A DNA stretch of 23,414 nt from Porphyromonas sp. (GTDB lineage: Bacteria; Bacteroidota; Bacteroidia; Bacteroidales; Porphyromonadaceae), in the NCBI GenBank assembly GCA_029983505.1, contig JASBZK010000029.1, positions 1 to 23,414 on the forward strand. Reading direction: 5' to 3'. Shown piece after piece: positions 16,102 to 23,414 of the stretch (position 1 is its first letter; each line of letters begins with the position of its first letter). The position numbers were made by a program, and so were the translations under genes. The notes beneath the pieces were generated by a model that saw nothing but the letters and a program-made list of their open reading frames with translations, searched no databases and was not told the origin of the DNA.

Positions 16102-16136
16102 GATAGTTAGGAGTCAGCAGTTAGTAGTGAGGAGTG
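16102..16136 (-). repeat. Heptanucleotide tandem repeat, five units
   Basis: On the minus strand the units read CACTCCT, CACTACT, AACTGCT, GACTCCT and AACTATC, which gives the consensus NACTNCT at a strict 7-nt period. The repeat ends 5 nt before the ATG of the ABC ATPase gene, so it lies in its translation-initiation region. No ribosome-binding sequence is seen apart from it. Confidence 0.75.
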
Positions 16137-16155
16137 ATTGGGGCTACAGGGCGTG

Positions 16156-16264
16156 TCGGGTGCGAAGACCCGAGAGGAAAGCTATCGGGGTACAGGCCGG
16201 GGAGAAAAAATATCACAGAGTGAAGTCTCGTTCTCACTCGGACCGAAAAAAGTTTTTTGGTCCG
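16156..16264. repeat. Hairpins downstream of the HlyD-type gene, including a GGACC repeat copy
   Basis: A hairpin with arms TCGGGT (16156-16161) and ACCCGA (16168-16173) has the loop GCGAAG. A weak copy of the repeat, GGTACAGGCCGGGGA, starts at about 16179. Near the adaptor stop codon, CGGACC (16239-16244) pairs with GGTCCG (16259-16264), and inside it A6 (46-51) pairs with T6 (53-58), with one bulged G. This gives a stem of about 12 bp with almost no loop. Its place 10 nt after the stop suggests a 3'-end element. The U-rich tail needed for an intrinsic terminator is on the opposite strand. Confidence 0.7.
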
Positions 16265-16274
16265 TATCTCTTTT

Positions 16275-17180
16275 TTACTTTGAAGTACGTAGGACTTCGC
16301 CGTACATACCGATGCGGAGATAGCCGTCATTGGGGACGCGAATCTTCACCGCATACACTAAATTGGTGCGTTCGTCTTTGGTCTGGACGGTTTTGGGCGT
16401 GAATTCGCTTTCCGACGAGATCCAAGTCACTTTGCCTTCGTAGTCTCTGAACCCGTCTCCGTTATCGACGCGTACCGGCACCGTGTCTCCGAGCTTGATC
16501 GAGGAGAGTGCTTCTCCTGTCAAGTAAGCCCTGAGGGTCATTTCGCTCAGGTCTGCCACTCTGAAGAGCGGTGCACCCTGCCCCGTGAGCTCTCCTGCTT
16601 TTGTGTAGGTGCCGAGGACGGTTCCCGAGATGGGGGAAGTGATGACGCTTCTTTTGATCAAATCCTCCACCTGTGCCACTTGGATGTCGATGCCCGAGGA
16701 TTGTGCCGTTATCTGTGCGTTACTCTTGGTGAGGGTACTTCTCGTCGCAGCGATTTGGTCTTTGGTGAGAGCAATGCCCGTGAGGATGTCGTCGAGTTGC
16801 TTTTGGGTGGCGGCGCCGCCTGCCACCAATTTCTCTACGCGCCTTCTCTGAGCTTCGAGGTCGTTCAGTTTGGTCTCCAGAGCCGCGGTCTGGGTCTCCA
16901 CGGAGGGGCGACCCGAGGTGACGGCTCTGCCGGAGCGGAGGAGTGCCTGCTTTTGGAGAAAAAGCTGTGTCGTGTCGATGAGACCGACGGCTTCGCCTTG
17001 GGCGATGGTGTCTCCTTCTGACAGCGTCCATTCGAGGACTTTGCCGCTCGTCTCGCTCGATACGAGGATCTCTTCGGCTTCAAAGTTGCCGGTGCCGAGG
17101 CGTGTGTCGTCCTCTGTGCCGCATCCGGAGAGGGTGAGGATGAGGAGCCCGCACAGGGCGGTGTAATGGGTTCTCTTCAT
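16275..17180 (-). CDS. HlyD-family periplasmic adaptor lipoprotein (membrane fusion protein)
   Basis: This 301-residue protein has a lipoprotein signal peptide with lipobox LSGC and acylated Cys20. A biotinyl/lipoyl-like half-motif follows (about 33-72, ILVSSETSGKVLEWTLSEGD), then an alpha-hairpin coiled coil (about 75-180). The second half-motif starts at SVITSPISGTVLGTYTKAGEL, and the beta-barrel domain ends in RIGMYGEVLRTSK. It would bridge the inner-membrane ABC permeases and the TolC-like protein across the periplasm. The TolC-like gene is immediately upstream (20-nt gap), and the ATPase and permease genes follow after a repeat-filled gap. Confidence 0.93.
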   Translation of the reverse strand: MKRTHYTALCGLLILTLSGCGTEDDTRLGTGNFEAEEILVSSETSGKVLEWTLSEGDTIAQGEAVGLIDTTQLFLQKQALLRSGRAVTSGRPSVETQTAALETKLNDLEAQRRRVEKLVAGGAATQKQLDDILTGIALTKDQIAATRSTLTKSNAQITAQSSGIDIQVAQVEDLIKRSVITSPISGTVLGTYTKAGELTGQGAPLFRVADLSEMTLRAYLTGEALSSIKLGDTVPVRVDNGDGFRDYEGKVTWISSESEFTPKTVQTKDERTNLVYAVKIRVPNDGYLRIGMYGEVLRTSK

Positions 17181-17200
17181 ATATTTCGTGGGATTTGGTC

Positions 17201-18553
17201 TTAGAGTCCTAATGCGCGCCGTGCCATATAGAGTGCCCGGAGCTGCTGTATCTTGTGTACGTCTCTGGTCTGGAGTGCGGCGTTGAGAGCGCTTAGTTTC
17301 TCCAGACGATCCGGTGCCGTCATCGTGCCGGCTTCCTGCTGTAGGGCGGCGCGGTCGCTGATTTGTCTTTGGAGGACCGCTATCTCCTCATCTTTTGCGA
17401 TGAGGGTCTCGTACTGACGCGCTTCGCTTTTGAGCTTCTCGACTTTGGCGCGCTGGTTGATCTCGAATTCCCGTCTCTGTAAGCGGACGAGGGCGCGGGT
17501 ATTCTCGAGGTCGAGCTTCTTAGTGCCGAGGTTGTAGAAGTTTCCGAAGTTCCAGGAGAAAGTAAGTCCGTAGACGAAGTATGGCTGTCCCTTTTCGGCA
17601 AACATATTCAGTCCTGGTCTGCCGTAACCTCCTCTCGCAAAGGCGACTATGGAGGGGAGCATATCCGCGAAACTCATATCGTAGACCGCTTTCGCGGTGC
17701 GAACCTGTGCGTCGAGGACTTGGTGGGTCATCCGCCCTGCAGCATATCTCGAGCCGGGGACAGTGGCGGTGTCTGCGCCGAGAAGAGGCTCGGACGGAAC
17801 CGCAGCTTCCGTTTGGTCGGGGTTGTAGGTCTTCCCGGTGTAGAGCCCGATGAGGTGAAGAATGGAGGCGCGGGACTCTTTGAGTTCGTCTCTCTGTTGC
17901 TCCGCCTTAAGGCGCCGGAGCTCGATCTCGTCCAAGTCGTTTTGGGTCGCCACACCGTTGGAGCGGGCGTTTTCGGCCTTGGCTTTTTGGCGGGCGATTT
18001 CCGTGAGAAAATTGTCCTGCAGTTTTTTCTGCGCATCAAGCATCAGGAGCCCGAAGTACAGTTCCGTGACCGCATCCTCCGCTTTTTCGTACCCCGCTTT
18101 GGCTTCGGCGGACTTTTGGGCAATGTTGGCCCGAATCATTTCTGCGCCTGCGGAGACCCTATTGCCGCTCCAGAGCAATTGGGTCACTTGGGCGTATGTC
18201 TGATACTGGAGCTTGGGGATCTCCGGAATCTGGAGTCTGCCGATCATTTTGCCCATAATCTGATCCAGAGCGGGATCGTCCCCAGGTCCCGGTTCGGACA
18301 TACTGATGGCGATCGAAGGTACGTCTGTCTGGTATTGGACGTTCGCGTTGATGGAGACCTGCGGGATGTACGCGTACCAGAGCGTCTTTTCGAGATTGTC
18401 GAGCGAAGACTTTAGGACGTCTTCTTTCTCAAGGTACGGGTAATAGGCTTTGGTGTCACTGAGGACGCGCTCAAGGGTGATGGTCTCCTGGGCTTTTGCC
18501 CCCGGGAGCGAGCTTGCCAAAATGAGCAGTGCAAGAAGGGTCAGCCTTTTCAT
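17201..18553 (-). CDS. TolC-like outer membrane efflux protein
   Basis: This 450-residue protein has a signal peptide (MKRLTLLALLILASSLPGAKA, cleavage near residue 21) and the outer-membrane-efflux-protein fold of two long helical repeats. Examples are AEAKAGYEKAEDAVTELYFGLLMLDAQKKLQ (about 150-180) and the second coil around 340-440. It forms the outer-membrane exit duct for the adaptor and ABC proteins encoded next. Its ATG overlaps the stop codon of the upstream FNT-channel gene by one base (TAATG), so the two are probably translated together. Within the family the exact substrate cannot be inferred. Confidence 0.93.
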   Translation of the reverse strand: MKRLTLLALLILASSLPGAKAQETITLERVLSDTKAYYPYLEKEDVLKSSLDNLEKTLWYAYIPQVSINANVQYQTDVPSIAISMSEPGPGDDPALDQIMGKMIGRLQIPEIPKLQYQTYAQVTQLLWSGNRVSAGAEMIRANIAQKSAEAKAGYEKAEDAVTELYFGLLMLDAQKKLQDNFLTEIARQKAKAENARSNGVATQNDLDEIELRRLKAEQQRDELKESRASILHLIGLYTGKTYNPDQTEAAVPSEPLLGADTATVPGSRYAAGRMTHQVLDAQVRTAKAVYDMSFADMLPSIVAFARGGYGRPGLNMFAEKGQPYFVYGLTFSWNFGNFYNLGTKKLDLENTRALVRLQRREFEINQRAKVEKLKSEARQYETLIAKDEEIAVLQRQISDRAALQQEAGTMTAPDRLEKLSALNAALQTRDVHKIQQLRALYMARRALGL

Positions 18554-19365
18554 TATTTCTTTATCTTATCTATTGATCCCCGAGTGACGAAGACATAGAG
18601 CATCGCCACGAAGACGGCTCCCCCTAAGATGTTGCCGAGGGTGACGGGGAGGAGGTTCCCTATGAGCATATCCGAGAGGGAGAAAGTGGCACCCTCGAAA
18701 AGCGCTATCGGGAGGTAAAACATATTTGCGATGCTGTGCTCGAAGCCGAAAGCCACGAAGGTCATAATCGGCCACCACAGCCCGGTGAGTTTGCCGAGCA
18801 TGGTGTCGGAGCTATTGCCGAGCCACAGCGCCAGACAGACGAGCCAATTGGCGCCGATGCCCCTTACGAAAGCTTCTTCCCAGGGGAGTCCTGCCTTCAG
18901 GCTTCCTACCTTCACGACGGCGTCGTGCCATGGGGCGGCGGAAAAAAGTCCCTCTCCGAAGCCGATTTCAAAGAAAAGGTAGGTCACGAGAAGGGCGCCG
19001 ATGAAATTGGCACACCAGACGATGATCCAGTTCCACAGGAGCTGTACCCACGTCACTTTGTGCCTCATTATTCCCACGGTCATATAGGCGACGTTGCCGG
19101 TGAAAAGTTCGCCCCCGACGAGGACGATAAGGATGAGACCTATGGGGAAAAATGCCCCGCTGATGAGCTTGGTCAGGGCAGGATTATCCGCTGTGAGCCC
19201 CGGCATCCCCGCACTCATAAAGGAGGCCAATGCCGCACCGATGGAGATATACGCACCCGCTGCCATCCCCAGAAGTACGAGTGCGGGCAGCGGCATAGAG
19301 GCTTTCTTGACAGCAAGCCCTTCTGCGGTTTGGACGACTTCGGAGCTGTTGTAAATCTGCGCCAT
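18553..19365 (-). CDS. Formate/nitrite transporter family channel (FocA/NirC-like)
   Basis: This 270-residue inner-membrane protein has about six membrane segments. FNT signatures include GAYISIGAALA (about 37-47), VGGELFTGNVAYM, NWIIVWCANFIGALL, RGIGANWLVCLALWL and GFEHSIANMF, which contains the central-pore histidine of the family. The length is normal. FNT channels form pentamers passing formate, nitrite, hydrosulfide or related small monovalent anions. Which one applies here cannot be told. The gene is first in a run continuing into tolC-hlyD-ABC, linked by a TAATG overlap to the TolC-like gene. A shared transcript with an export system is unexpected for this family. Confidence 0.93.
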   Translation of the reverse strand: MAQIYNSSEVVQTAEGLAVKKASMPLPALVLLGMAAGAYISIGAALASFMSAGMPGLTADNPALTKLISGAFFPIGLILIVLVGGELFTGNVAYMTVGIMRHKVTWVQLLWNWIIVWCANFIGALLVTYLFFEIGFGEGLFSAAPWHDAVVKVGSLKAGLPWEEAFVRGIGANWLVCLALWLGNSSDTMLGKLTGLWWPIMTFVAFGFEHSIANMFYLPIALFEGATFSLSDMLIGNLLPVTLGNILGGAVFVAMLYVFVTRGSIDKIKK

Positions 19366-19459
19366 ATCTTTATTCTTCTCTTTTCTCTTGCTTGAGTGTC
19401 CTTTGCGATTTCCTTTGCAATTTTATGGGGTGACATTGCCTGCGAGGACTTCTCTCCCA

Positions 19460-19467
19460 CAAATATA
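19460..19467 (-). promoter_or_regulatory. Possible -7 promoter element for the FNT-efflux operon
   Basis: On the minus strand this reads TATATTTG, an exact match to the TAnnTTTG consensus of Bacteroidota, about 95 nt before the FNT start codon. No clear TTG is found at the expected -33 position, so this is tentative. Between it and the gene, a 12-nt unit (TCCTTTGCGATT, then TCCTTTGCAATT on the plus strand) is repeated in tandem at 19399-19422. Confidence 0.35.
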
Positions 19468-19591
19468 CCCCTTTTTGGCACTTAAGCGTCTCTATTGTTG
19501 TCGGACTTTGTCGAACACCACTGCAAATTGCCAACGATTTTCTCCAGGGTGGGTGGCGGATTTTGCGAAAAATGCGTACATTTGTGCTGTA

Positions 19592-19954
19592 ATGTATCGC
19601 GCAAAAGACAATAACGACAGAAGGCGGAAGGGCTTCTTCCTCCTCTCCCTGTTCCTCCTGATGGGCATTACCCTCGGGGGGCACGCTCTGTCGCATCACC
19701 ACTACGAGCATATGGTGGCGCAGATTTCCCACCCCGGTCACGCGGATGATCCGGATGGCAACTATTTGCCCCAGGGGGATTTCTGTGCGCTTTCTGTCTT
19801 TGCGCACACTTCTTTCGACACACCTGTAACCTTTGATGTCCCCGAGGCTCTCTCCGTATTTATGGAAGAGCTGTCGGTGTTGCCCGAGCGTCCCGTCCTA
19901 AGCCGCTTGGCAAGGCATTTCTCTCTGAGGGCACCTCCTTACGCGCTTATTTAA
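19592..19954 (+). CDS. Small His-rich exported protein upstream of a TonB receptor
   Basis: This 120-residue protein has a positively charged start (RAKDNNDRRRKG), one hydrophobic segment (14-30) that is a signal peptide or anchor, and a His cluster, HALSHHHYEHMVAQISHPGH (31-50). It also has Cys65, His72 and a C-terminal FSLRAPPYAL (110-119). Small Bacteroidota proteins with this layout (HxHHH near the N-terminus, RAPP near the end) occur beside TonB receptors. I cannot assign a named family with certainty. I chose the ATG at 19592-19594 because the longer reading begins at a TTG and adds 68 residues with no sensible signal. A TACATTTG (19577-19584) lies only 7 nt upstream, so the mRNA could be nearly leaderless. 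The His and Cys residues suggest metal binding, which is inference. Confidence 0.75.
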   Translation: MYRAKDNNDRRRKGFFLLSLFLLMGITLGGHALSHHHYEHMVAQISHPGHADDPDGNYLPQGDFCALSVFAHTSFDTPVTFDVPEALSVFMEELSVLPERPVLSRLARHFSLRAPPYALI

Positions 19955-19973
19955 CCTCCCTACTCTTTGAGAA

Positions 19974-20047
19974 GACAGGGGTTTTGCTTTGACGGGGTAG
20001 GTCTACCCTGTCGTGTCGAGCATCCCCGATTATACCTTTTCCCCTGT
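19974..20047 (+). promoter_or_regulatory. Intergenic dyad with competing pairings upstream of the TonB receptor
   Basis: The core is a near-perfect dyad, GACGGGGTAG (19991-20000) with CTACCCTGTC (20003-20012, one G-T). The same right arm can pair with an earlier GACAGGG (19974-19980, 7 bp perfect). ACAGGGG (19975-19981) also matches a later CCCCTGT (20041-20047). It could be a protein-binding operator or a switching leader RNA. No U-run follows, so a terminator is unlikely. The rest of the 154-bp gap shows only a weak TACCTTTT promoter-like match near 20035. Confidence 0.4.
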
Positions 20048-20108
20048 GCGGAGTGGCTCTTCAGGTCATTACCGTGATTATTTCCGACTAAAAAATTGCT
20101 GATACTCC

Positions 20109-22454
20109 ATGGAAATTCATGGATTGGTGCGTGGTACGCGCCGGGGCAGTTTTTGGCTCGTCCTTCTTCTGGCTCTACTCTTCCCCTTCGCTTCGGCTGA
20201 AGCACAAACCGGGAAGACCCTTGAGCTTGTCGTCTTGGATGCCGAAAACGACGCCCCACTTCCTTCCGTGGTGCTTGTCTCGGGCAAGTACCATACCCTC
20301 TCTGATGCGTCCGGTAGGGTTCACTTGGACTTGGACCGACTTTCGGAGAGAGACATCGTTACTTTTTCCCTGACCGGCTACGATACGCTTGCCGAGAGTG
20401 TCAAGGCGCTTAAGTCCAAGGCGGGACGCCCGGTCAGAGTGTACCTCACTTTTTCTTCCATCGCCCTCGAAGGGGTTGCGGTGGAGGCGGAGAAACCTTT
20501 GCCCTCTGCTGTGTCCGTCGGCGAAAGACTGGGTGCAGACCGGCTCAAAAACAGTGTCTCCGAAAGCCTTGCAGAGGTACTCTCCGGGGTCAAGGGCTTG
20601 AGTATGATCAGCTCCGGCACCACTTCTTCCGTCCCCGTCATACAGGGTATGAGCGGGGAGAGAATACTCGTCGTCGCCAACGGTGTACGGCAGGAGGGAC
20701 AGCAGTGGAATAGCGACTTTGGTCCCGACGTAGATGCCGCTGCGGCAGGTTCTGTCTCTGTACTGAAGGGGGCGGAGTCCGTACGTTTCGGAAGCGATGC
20801 CCTTGGGGGCGTTATCCTTGTGGACGAAGCACCGCTCCCCTATGGCGGGAGGGTAGTAGGTGGCGAAGTGCAGACGCAGTTTGGCTCTAACGGACTGTAC
20901 TACGGCGGGCGAACGATGCTGGAAGGCGCTTTCGGGCCCAAAAAGGCGTTTGCGTACAGGGTCCAAGGCTCTTATACCAACGGCGGCGACAGGCGGACGG
21001 CGAAGTATATCCTGAATAATACCGGAGTGAGGGAGTATGCGCTCCAAGCGAACTTGGGTTGGAACACCTCCCGATACGGCGCGGAGCTGACCTATGCGCT
21101 TACCGGACACGCCGAGGGGATAATGTACGAGGCGAAGATGGGCAATGCCGAACAGCTTGCCGAGAGGATAAAGCAGGGAAGGCCCCTTGTAGAGCTGCCC
21201 TTTTCCCGGGACTTGGACTACCCCAAGCACGAGGGGCTGCATCAGTATGTCAGCGGCAAGGGCTTTTACAACACCCGGGACGCAGGCTCTTTTTCGCTCC
21301 AAATCGCCTATCAGCGTGACAACCAAGACGAGTATCATTACCGCCGGATGAAGCGCAGCAATATCCCCGCAGTCTCCCTGACGCTCGATAACGTCCAAGG
21401 CAACGTCAAGTGGGCACACCATTACCTCGGCGGGTGGAGCACGGAAGCCGGCGTGCAAGCCCAGTACACAAATAATTGGAATCAGCCGGGCACCGGCGTC
21501 GTCCCCCTCATCCCCAATTATGTCGAAACAACCAGCGGACTGTATCTGGTCCAAAAGTTTCACTCCGGAGGTTGGGGTGCCGAGGCCGGCGTGAGAGGGG
21601 ATCTCTCTTACCTCAATGCCCTCGGTATCGATGCCTACTCACAGACTTACGGTGGCGAGCGAACCTTTAAGAACTTCACCTACTCCGTGGGGGCGCACTA
21701 TCACTTTACGCCCGGGTTGCGCTTCGTGACCAACTTCGGCACCGCTTGGCGCGCACCCCATGTGGGCGAGCTCTTCAGCAACGGCATCGATGCCACCGGC
21801 AGCCTCTACCTCAAAGGCGACAGCACGATGACGAGCGAGAGAAGCAATAAATGGATCGCTTCGCTTACGTACTCCGGCGATAAGGTTACGGTCGGCGTGG
21901 AGGGCTACCTCACTTGGATCAACGGCTACATCTATAAGGAGCCGACGGGAGAAAATTTTACCGTAATCAGCGGCGTCTATCCCCTCTTTCGGTACCGCCA
22001 GACTTCCGCAACCCTCCACGGCGCCGATGCGGAGCTCTCCTGGCAGATTGCTCCGTGGCTCCGTTACCGCGTGACGGGCGGGATGATCTGGGCCGCAGAG
22101 AGCGGGACGGGACGCTATCTCCCGTATATCCCGCCTTTCCGACTCAGTCAGGAGCTTTCGTTCGACCTGCCGTTTTGGGAAAAGAGTTTCGTGGAAGTCG
22201 GTCACCGGTATGTAGCCGAGCAAAAACGCTTTGACCCCGCCACCGACCTCGTCCCCTTTGCACCGTCGGCGTACAACCTCTTCGAGCTTCGTGCAGGTAC
22301 GACCTTGCGACTTGGAGATCGGTCTGCCCTTACCTTTTTGCTCTCGGTAGACAACCTCTTCAATCTCGAATACAAAGAATACACAAACCTTGCCCGATAC
22401 TACTCTCACGAGGCGGGTAGGGATATAAGGGTATCCGTGCGGTACTCTTTTTGA
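20109..22454 (+). CDS. TonB-dependent outer membrane receptor
   Basis: This 781-residue protein has a signal peptide ending near FASAEA (residue 32) and an N-terminal CarboxypepD_reg-like beta-sandwich (about 36-115). A possible TonB box follows at ALEGVAVEAE (119-128), then the plug domain (about 140-240, with VIQGMSGERILVVANGVRQE and VLKGAESVRFGSDALGGVI). The 22-strand barrel ends in RDIRVSVRYSF, the expected terminal aromatic. A TAWRAPHVGELFSNG segment (545-559) corresponds to the FRAP-type box of heme and metal receptors, here with Trp. The receptor would import a metal, chelate or heme using TonB energy. His-rich proteins are encoded on both sides (154 bp before, 40 bp after), which supports metal uptake. 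The start codon lies within a short inverted repeat. Confidence 0.95.
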   Translation: MEIHGLVRGTRRGSFWLVLLLALLFPFASAEAQTGKTLELVVLDAENDAPLPSVVLVSGKYHTLSDASGRVHLDLDRLSERDIVTFSLTGYDTLAESVKALKSKAGRPVRVYLTFSSIALEGVAVEAEKPLPSAVSVGERLGADRLKNSVSESLAEVLSGVKGLSMISSGTTSSVPVIQGMSGERILVVANGVRQEGQQWNSDFGPDVDAAAAGSVSVLKGAESVRFGSDALGGVILVDEAPLPYGGRVVGGEVQTQFGSNGLYYGGRTMLEGAFGPKKAFAYRVQGSYTNGGDRRTAKYILNNTGVREYALQANLGWNTSRYGAELTYALTGHAEGIMYEAKMGNAEQLAERIKQGRPLVELPFSRDLDYPKHEGLHQYVSGKGFYNTRDAGSFSLQIAYQRDNQDEYHYRRMKRSNIPAVSLTLDNVQGNVKWAHHYLGGWSTEAGVQAQYTNNWNQPGTGVVPLIPNYVETTSGLYLVQKFHSGGWGAEAGVRGDLSYLNALGIDAYSQTYGGERTFKNFTYSVGAHYHFTPGLRFVTNFGTAWRAPHVGELFSNGIDATGSLYLKGDSTMTSERSNKWIASLTYSGDKVTVGVEGYLTWINGYIYKEPTGENFTVISGVYPLFRYRQTSATLHGADAELSWQIAPWLRYRVTGGMIWAAESGTGRYLPYIPPFRLSQELSFDLPFWEKSFVEVGHRYVAEQKRFDPATDLVPFAPSAYNLFELRAGTTLRLGDRSALTFLLSVDNLFNLEYKEYTNLARYYSHEAGRDIRVSVRYSF

Positions 22455-22494
22455 CAAGACTTTTTAGTTCACTGTTTAATGCAACAAGACACTT

Positions 22495-23414
22495 ATGAAA
22501 CGCAGAAACTATCTTCTCGGCTTCGGCCTTACCGCTTTCGCGGCTCTGGCTTTCGGACTTGCCTCCTGCTCCGAGCCCGTAAAGCCCAACGACGAGAACC
22601 ACGACAAGGATCACGACGAGGCTTACCGCGTTGAAGTAACCCTCTCGAAGGGACACTTCCACGACAACCATTTTCACGCCAATAAAAGCGTAGAGGGTGC
22701 GAAGTACTACAACGCCAATATGCAGAAATTCGTCTTCCAGTCTGATCCGGATAAAGGCTTCGTACCTGCGGCGGACAGTCCCAAAGCCTTCGCCGTTTTC
22801 GGCGGATTGGCTGAAGGCAAAATGCCTGTCGACCCCGCCACGGAGGATCGCTCGGACAATACGTTTAATGCCGAGCAGGCTGTCGTGGGCGACGAGACCT
22901 ATGGCATCACCGTGCGCTTTTTCGCAAAAGACGGCGACGAGATCACGGGCGAATTCGGTACCGAAGAGGAGTCCCTTATCCACCAGCTCTTCTTCATCCC
23001 CACGGACATCAAAGCGACCGAGTTCAATCCCGCACCCAAGGCGTACACCCCGGACTACAAGTACATCGGGTACTACTATATGGACACCACGCCTTGGAAT
23101 AGTGCAGAGGGTAAATTCACCGGCATCTCCAACCCCATCGGTCTGAATGGTGCCATCGAGTTTTATGAGCCGGATACGAAGTTCGACCTCCGCATCCGCC
23201 TCCTGCACGCCAAGCAGAGTAAATACGTGGCTGACGGCAAGGCAAGCCCCTTCTACAAGCCAACCGCCGAGCAACTTTCCCGCGAAGACTGGGAAGACCT
23301 CGACATCCGCATCCCGGTGGTCGTCTTTGCCGGCAAGGGTGAGTATCTCTCGGCGGATTCCTTTGAGGCGATGACGGATGCGGACAAGCTCCTCGTCAAG
23401 AAACTTGCTGCGGC
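22495..23414 (+). CDS. His-rich lipoprotein, truncated by the window end
   Basis: This reading frame is open from the ATG at 22495-22497 to the end of the window (306 codons and two bases, no stop). A lipoprotein signal peptide with lipobox LASC puts the acylated cysteine at residue 25. After it come acidic-His sequence (NDENHDKDHDEAYR, 34-47) and a His cluster, KGHFHDNHFHANK (about 54-66). The rest is a probable beta-rich domain with many aromatic residues (YIGYYYMDTTPW and similar). It starts 40 nt after the TonB receptor stop and is probably in the same transcript. I do not recognise the family. The His clusters and the position suggest a surface or periplasmic metal- or heme-binding partner of the receptor. 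This is inference. Confidence 0.9.
   Translation, partial: MKRRNYLLGFGLTAFAALAFGLASCSEPVKPNDENHDKDHDEAYRVEVTLSKGHFHDNHFHANKSVEGAKYYNANMQKFVFQSDPDKGFVPAADSPKAFAVFGGLAEGKMPVDPATEDRSDNTFNAEQAVVGDETYGITVRFFAKDGDEITGEFGTEEESLIHQLFFIPTDIKATEFNPAPKAYTPDYKYIGYYYMDTTPWNSAEGKFTGISNPIGLNGAIEFYEPDTKFDLRIRLLHAKQSKYVADGKASPFYKPTAEQLSREDWEDLDIRIPVVVFAGKGEYLSADSFEAMTDADKLLVKKLAA

Noticed and set aside
16102..16136. CRISPR-like array
   Set aside because: The period is only 7 nt with no spacers. It is a simple tandem repeat.
20175..21563. 462-codon minus-strand reading frame antisense to the TonB receptor
   Set aside because: The plus-strand frame has a complete signal, plug and barrel, and the antisense frame has no recognisable features.

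Overview
The window comes from a Gram-negative member of the Bacteroidota, most likely Porphyromonas or a close relative. Reasons: a fused MurF-alanine racemase, a purH-mreB-mreC-mreD-mrdA-rodA gene order, a GSCFA-domain protein, a CarboxypepD_reg-type TonB receptor followed by a surface-type lipoprotein, and a promoter of the Bacteroidota type (TTG, 20-nt gap, TAnnTTTG). The species cannot be named from the sequence alone.

Layout. Positions 158-11696 (minus strand, read right to left) hold a cell-wall elongation cluster: purH, mreB, mreC, mreD, mrdA (PBP2), rodA, a GSCFA-domain gene and the murF-alr fusion. MreB and MreCD organise the elongation machine, RodA and PBP2 polymerise and cross-link peptidoglycan, and MurF and Alr supply the D-Ala-D-Ala precursor. 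The cluster is preceded by a good promoter (11951-11981) and a leader of about 250 nt (11697-11945) that folds on paper into a closed multi-branch structure. This leader is the strongest candidate here for an undescribed regulatory RNA.

Positions 12156-19365 (minus strand) hold an export cluster: an FNT-family formate/nitrite channel, a TolC-like outer membrane factor, an HlyD-type periplasmic adaptor lipoprotein, two ABC ATPases and two ABC-2 permeases. Together these look like a split YbhF/YbhS/YbhR- or RbbA-type tripartite exporter. The two ATPases have complementary defects, which suggests an asymmetric heterodimer.

Positions 19592-23414 (plus strand, divergent) hold a small His-rich secreted or membrane-anchored protein, a TonB-dependent receptor and the beginning of a His-rich lipoprotein that runs off the window. 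The histidine clusters suggest metal (zinc or copper) or heme handling. This is inference.

Five intergenic gaps on the left and centre of the window share a short repeat built on GGTACAGACC and its complement GGTCTGTACC. Each lies just downstream of a minus-strand stop codon. Some copies form perfect hairpins and others are direct or decayed copies. A separate 7-nt tandem repeat lies directly upstream of the first ABC ATPase.
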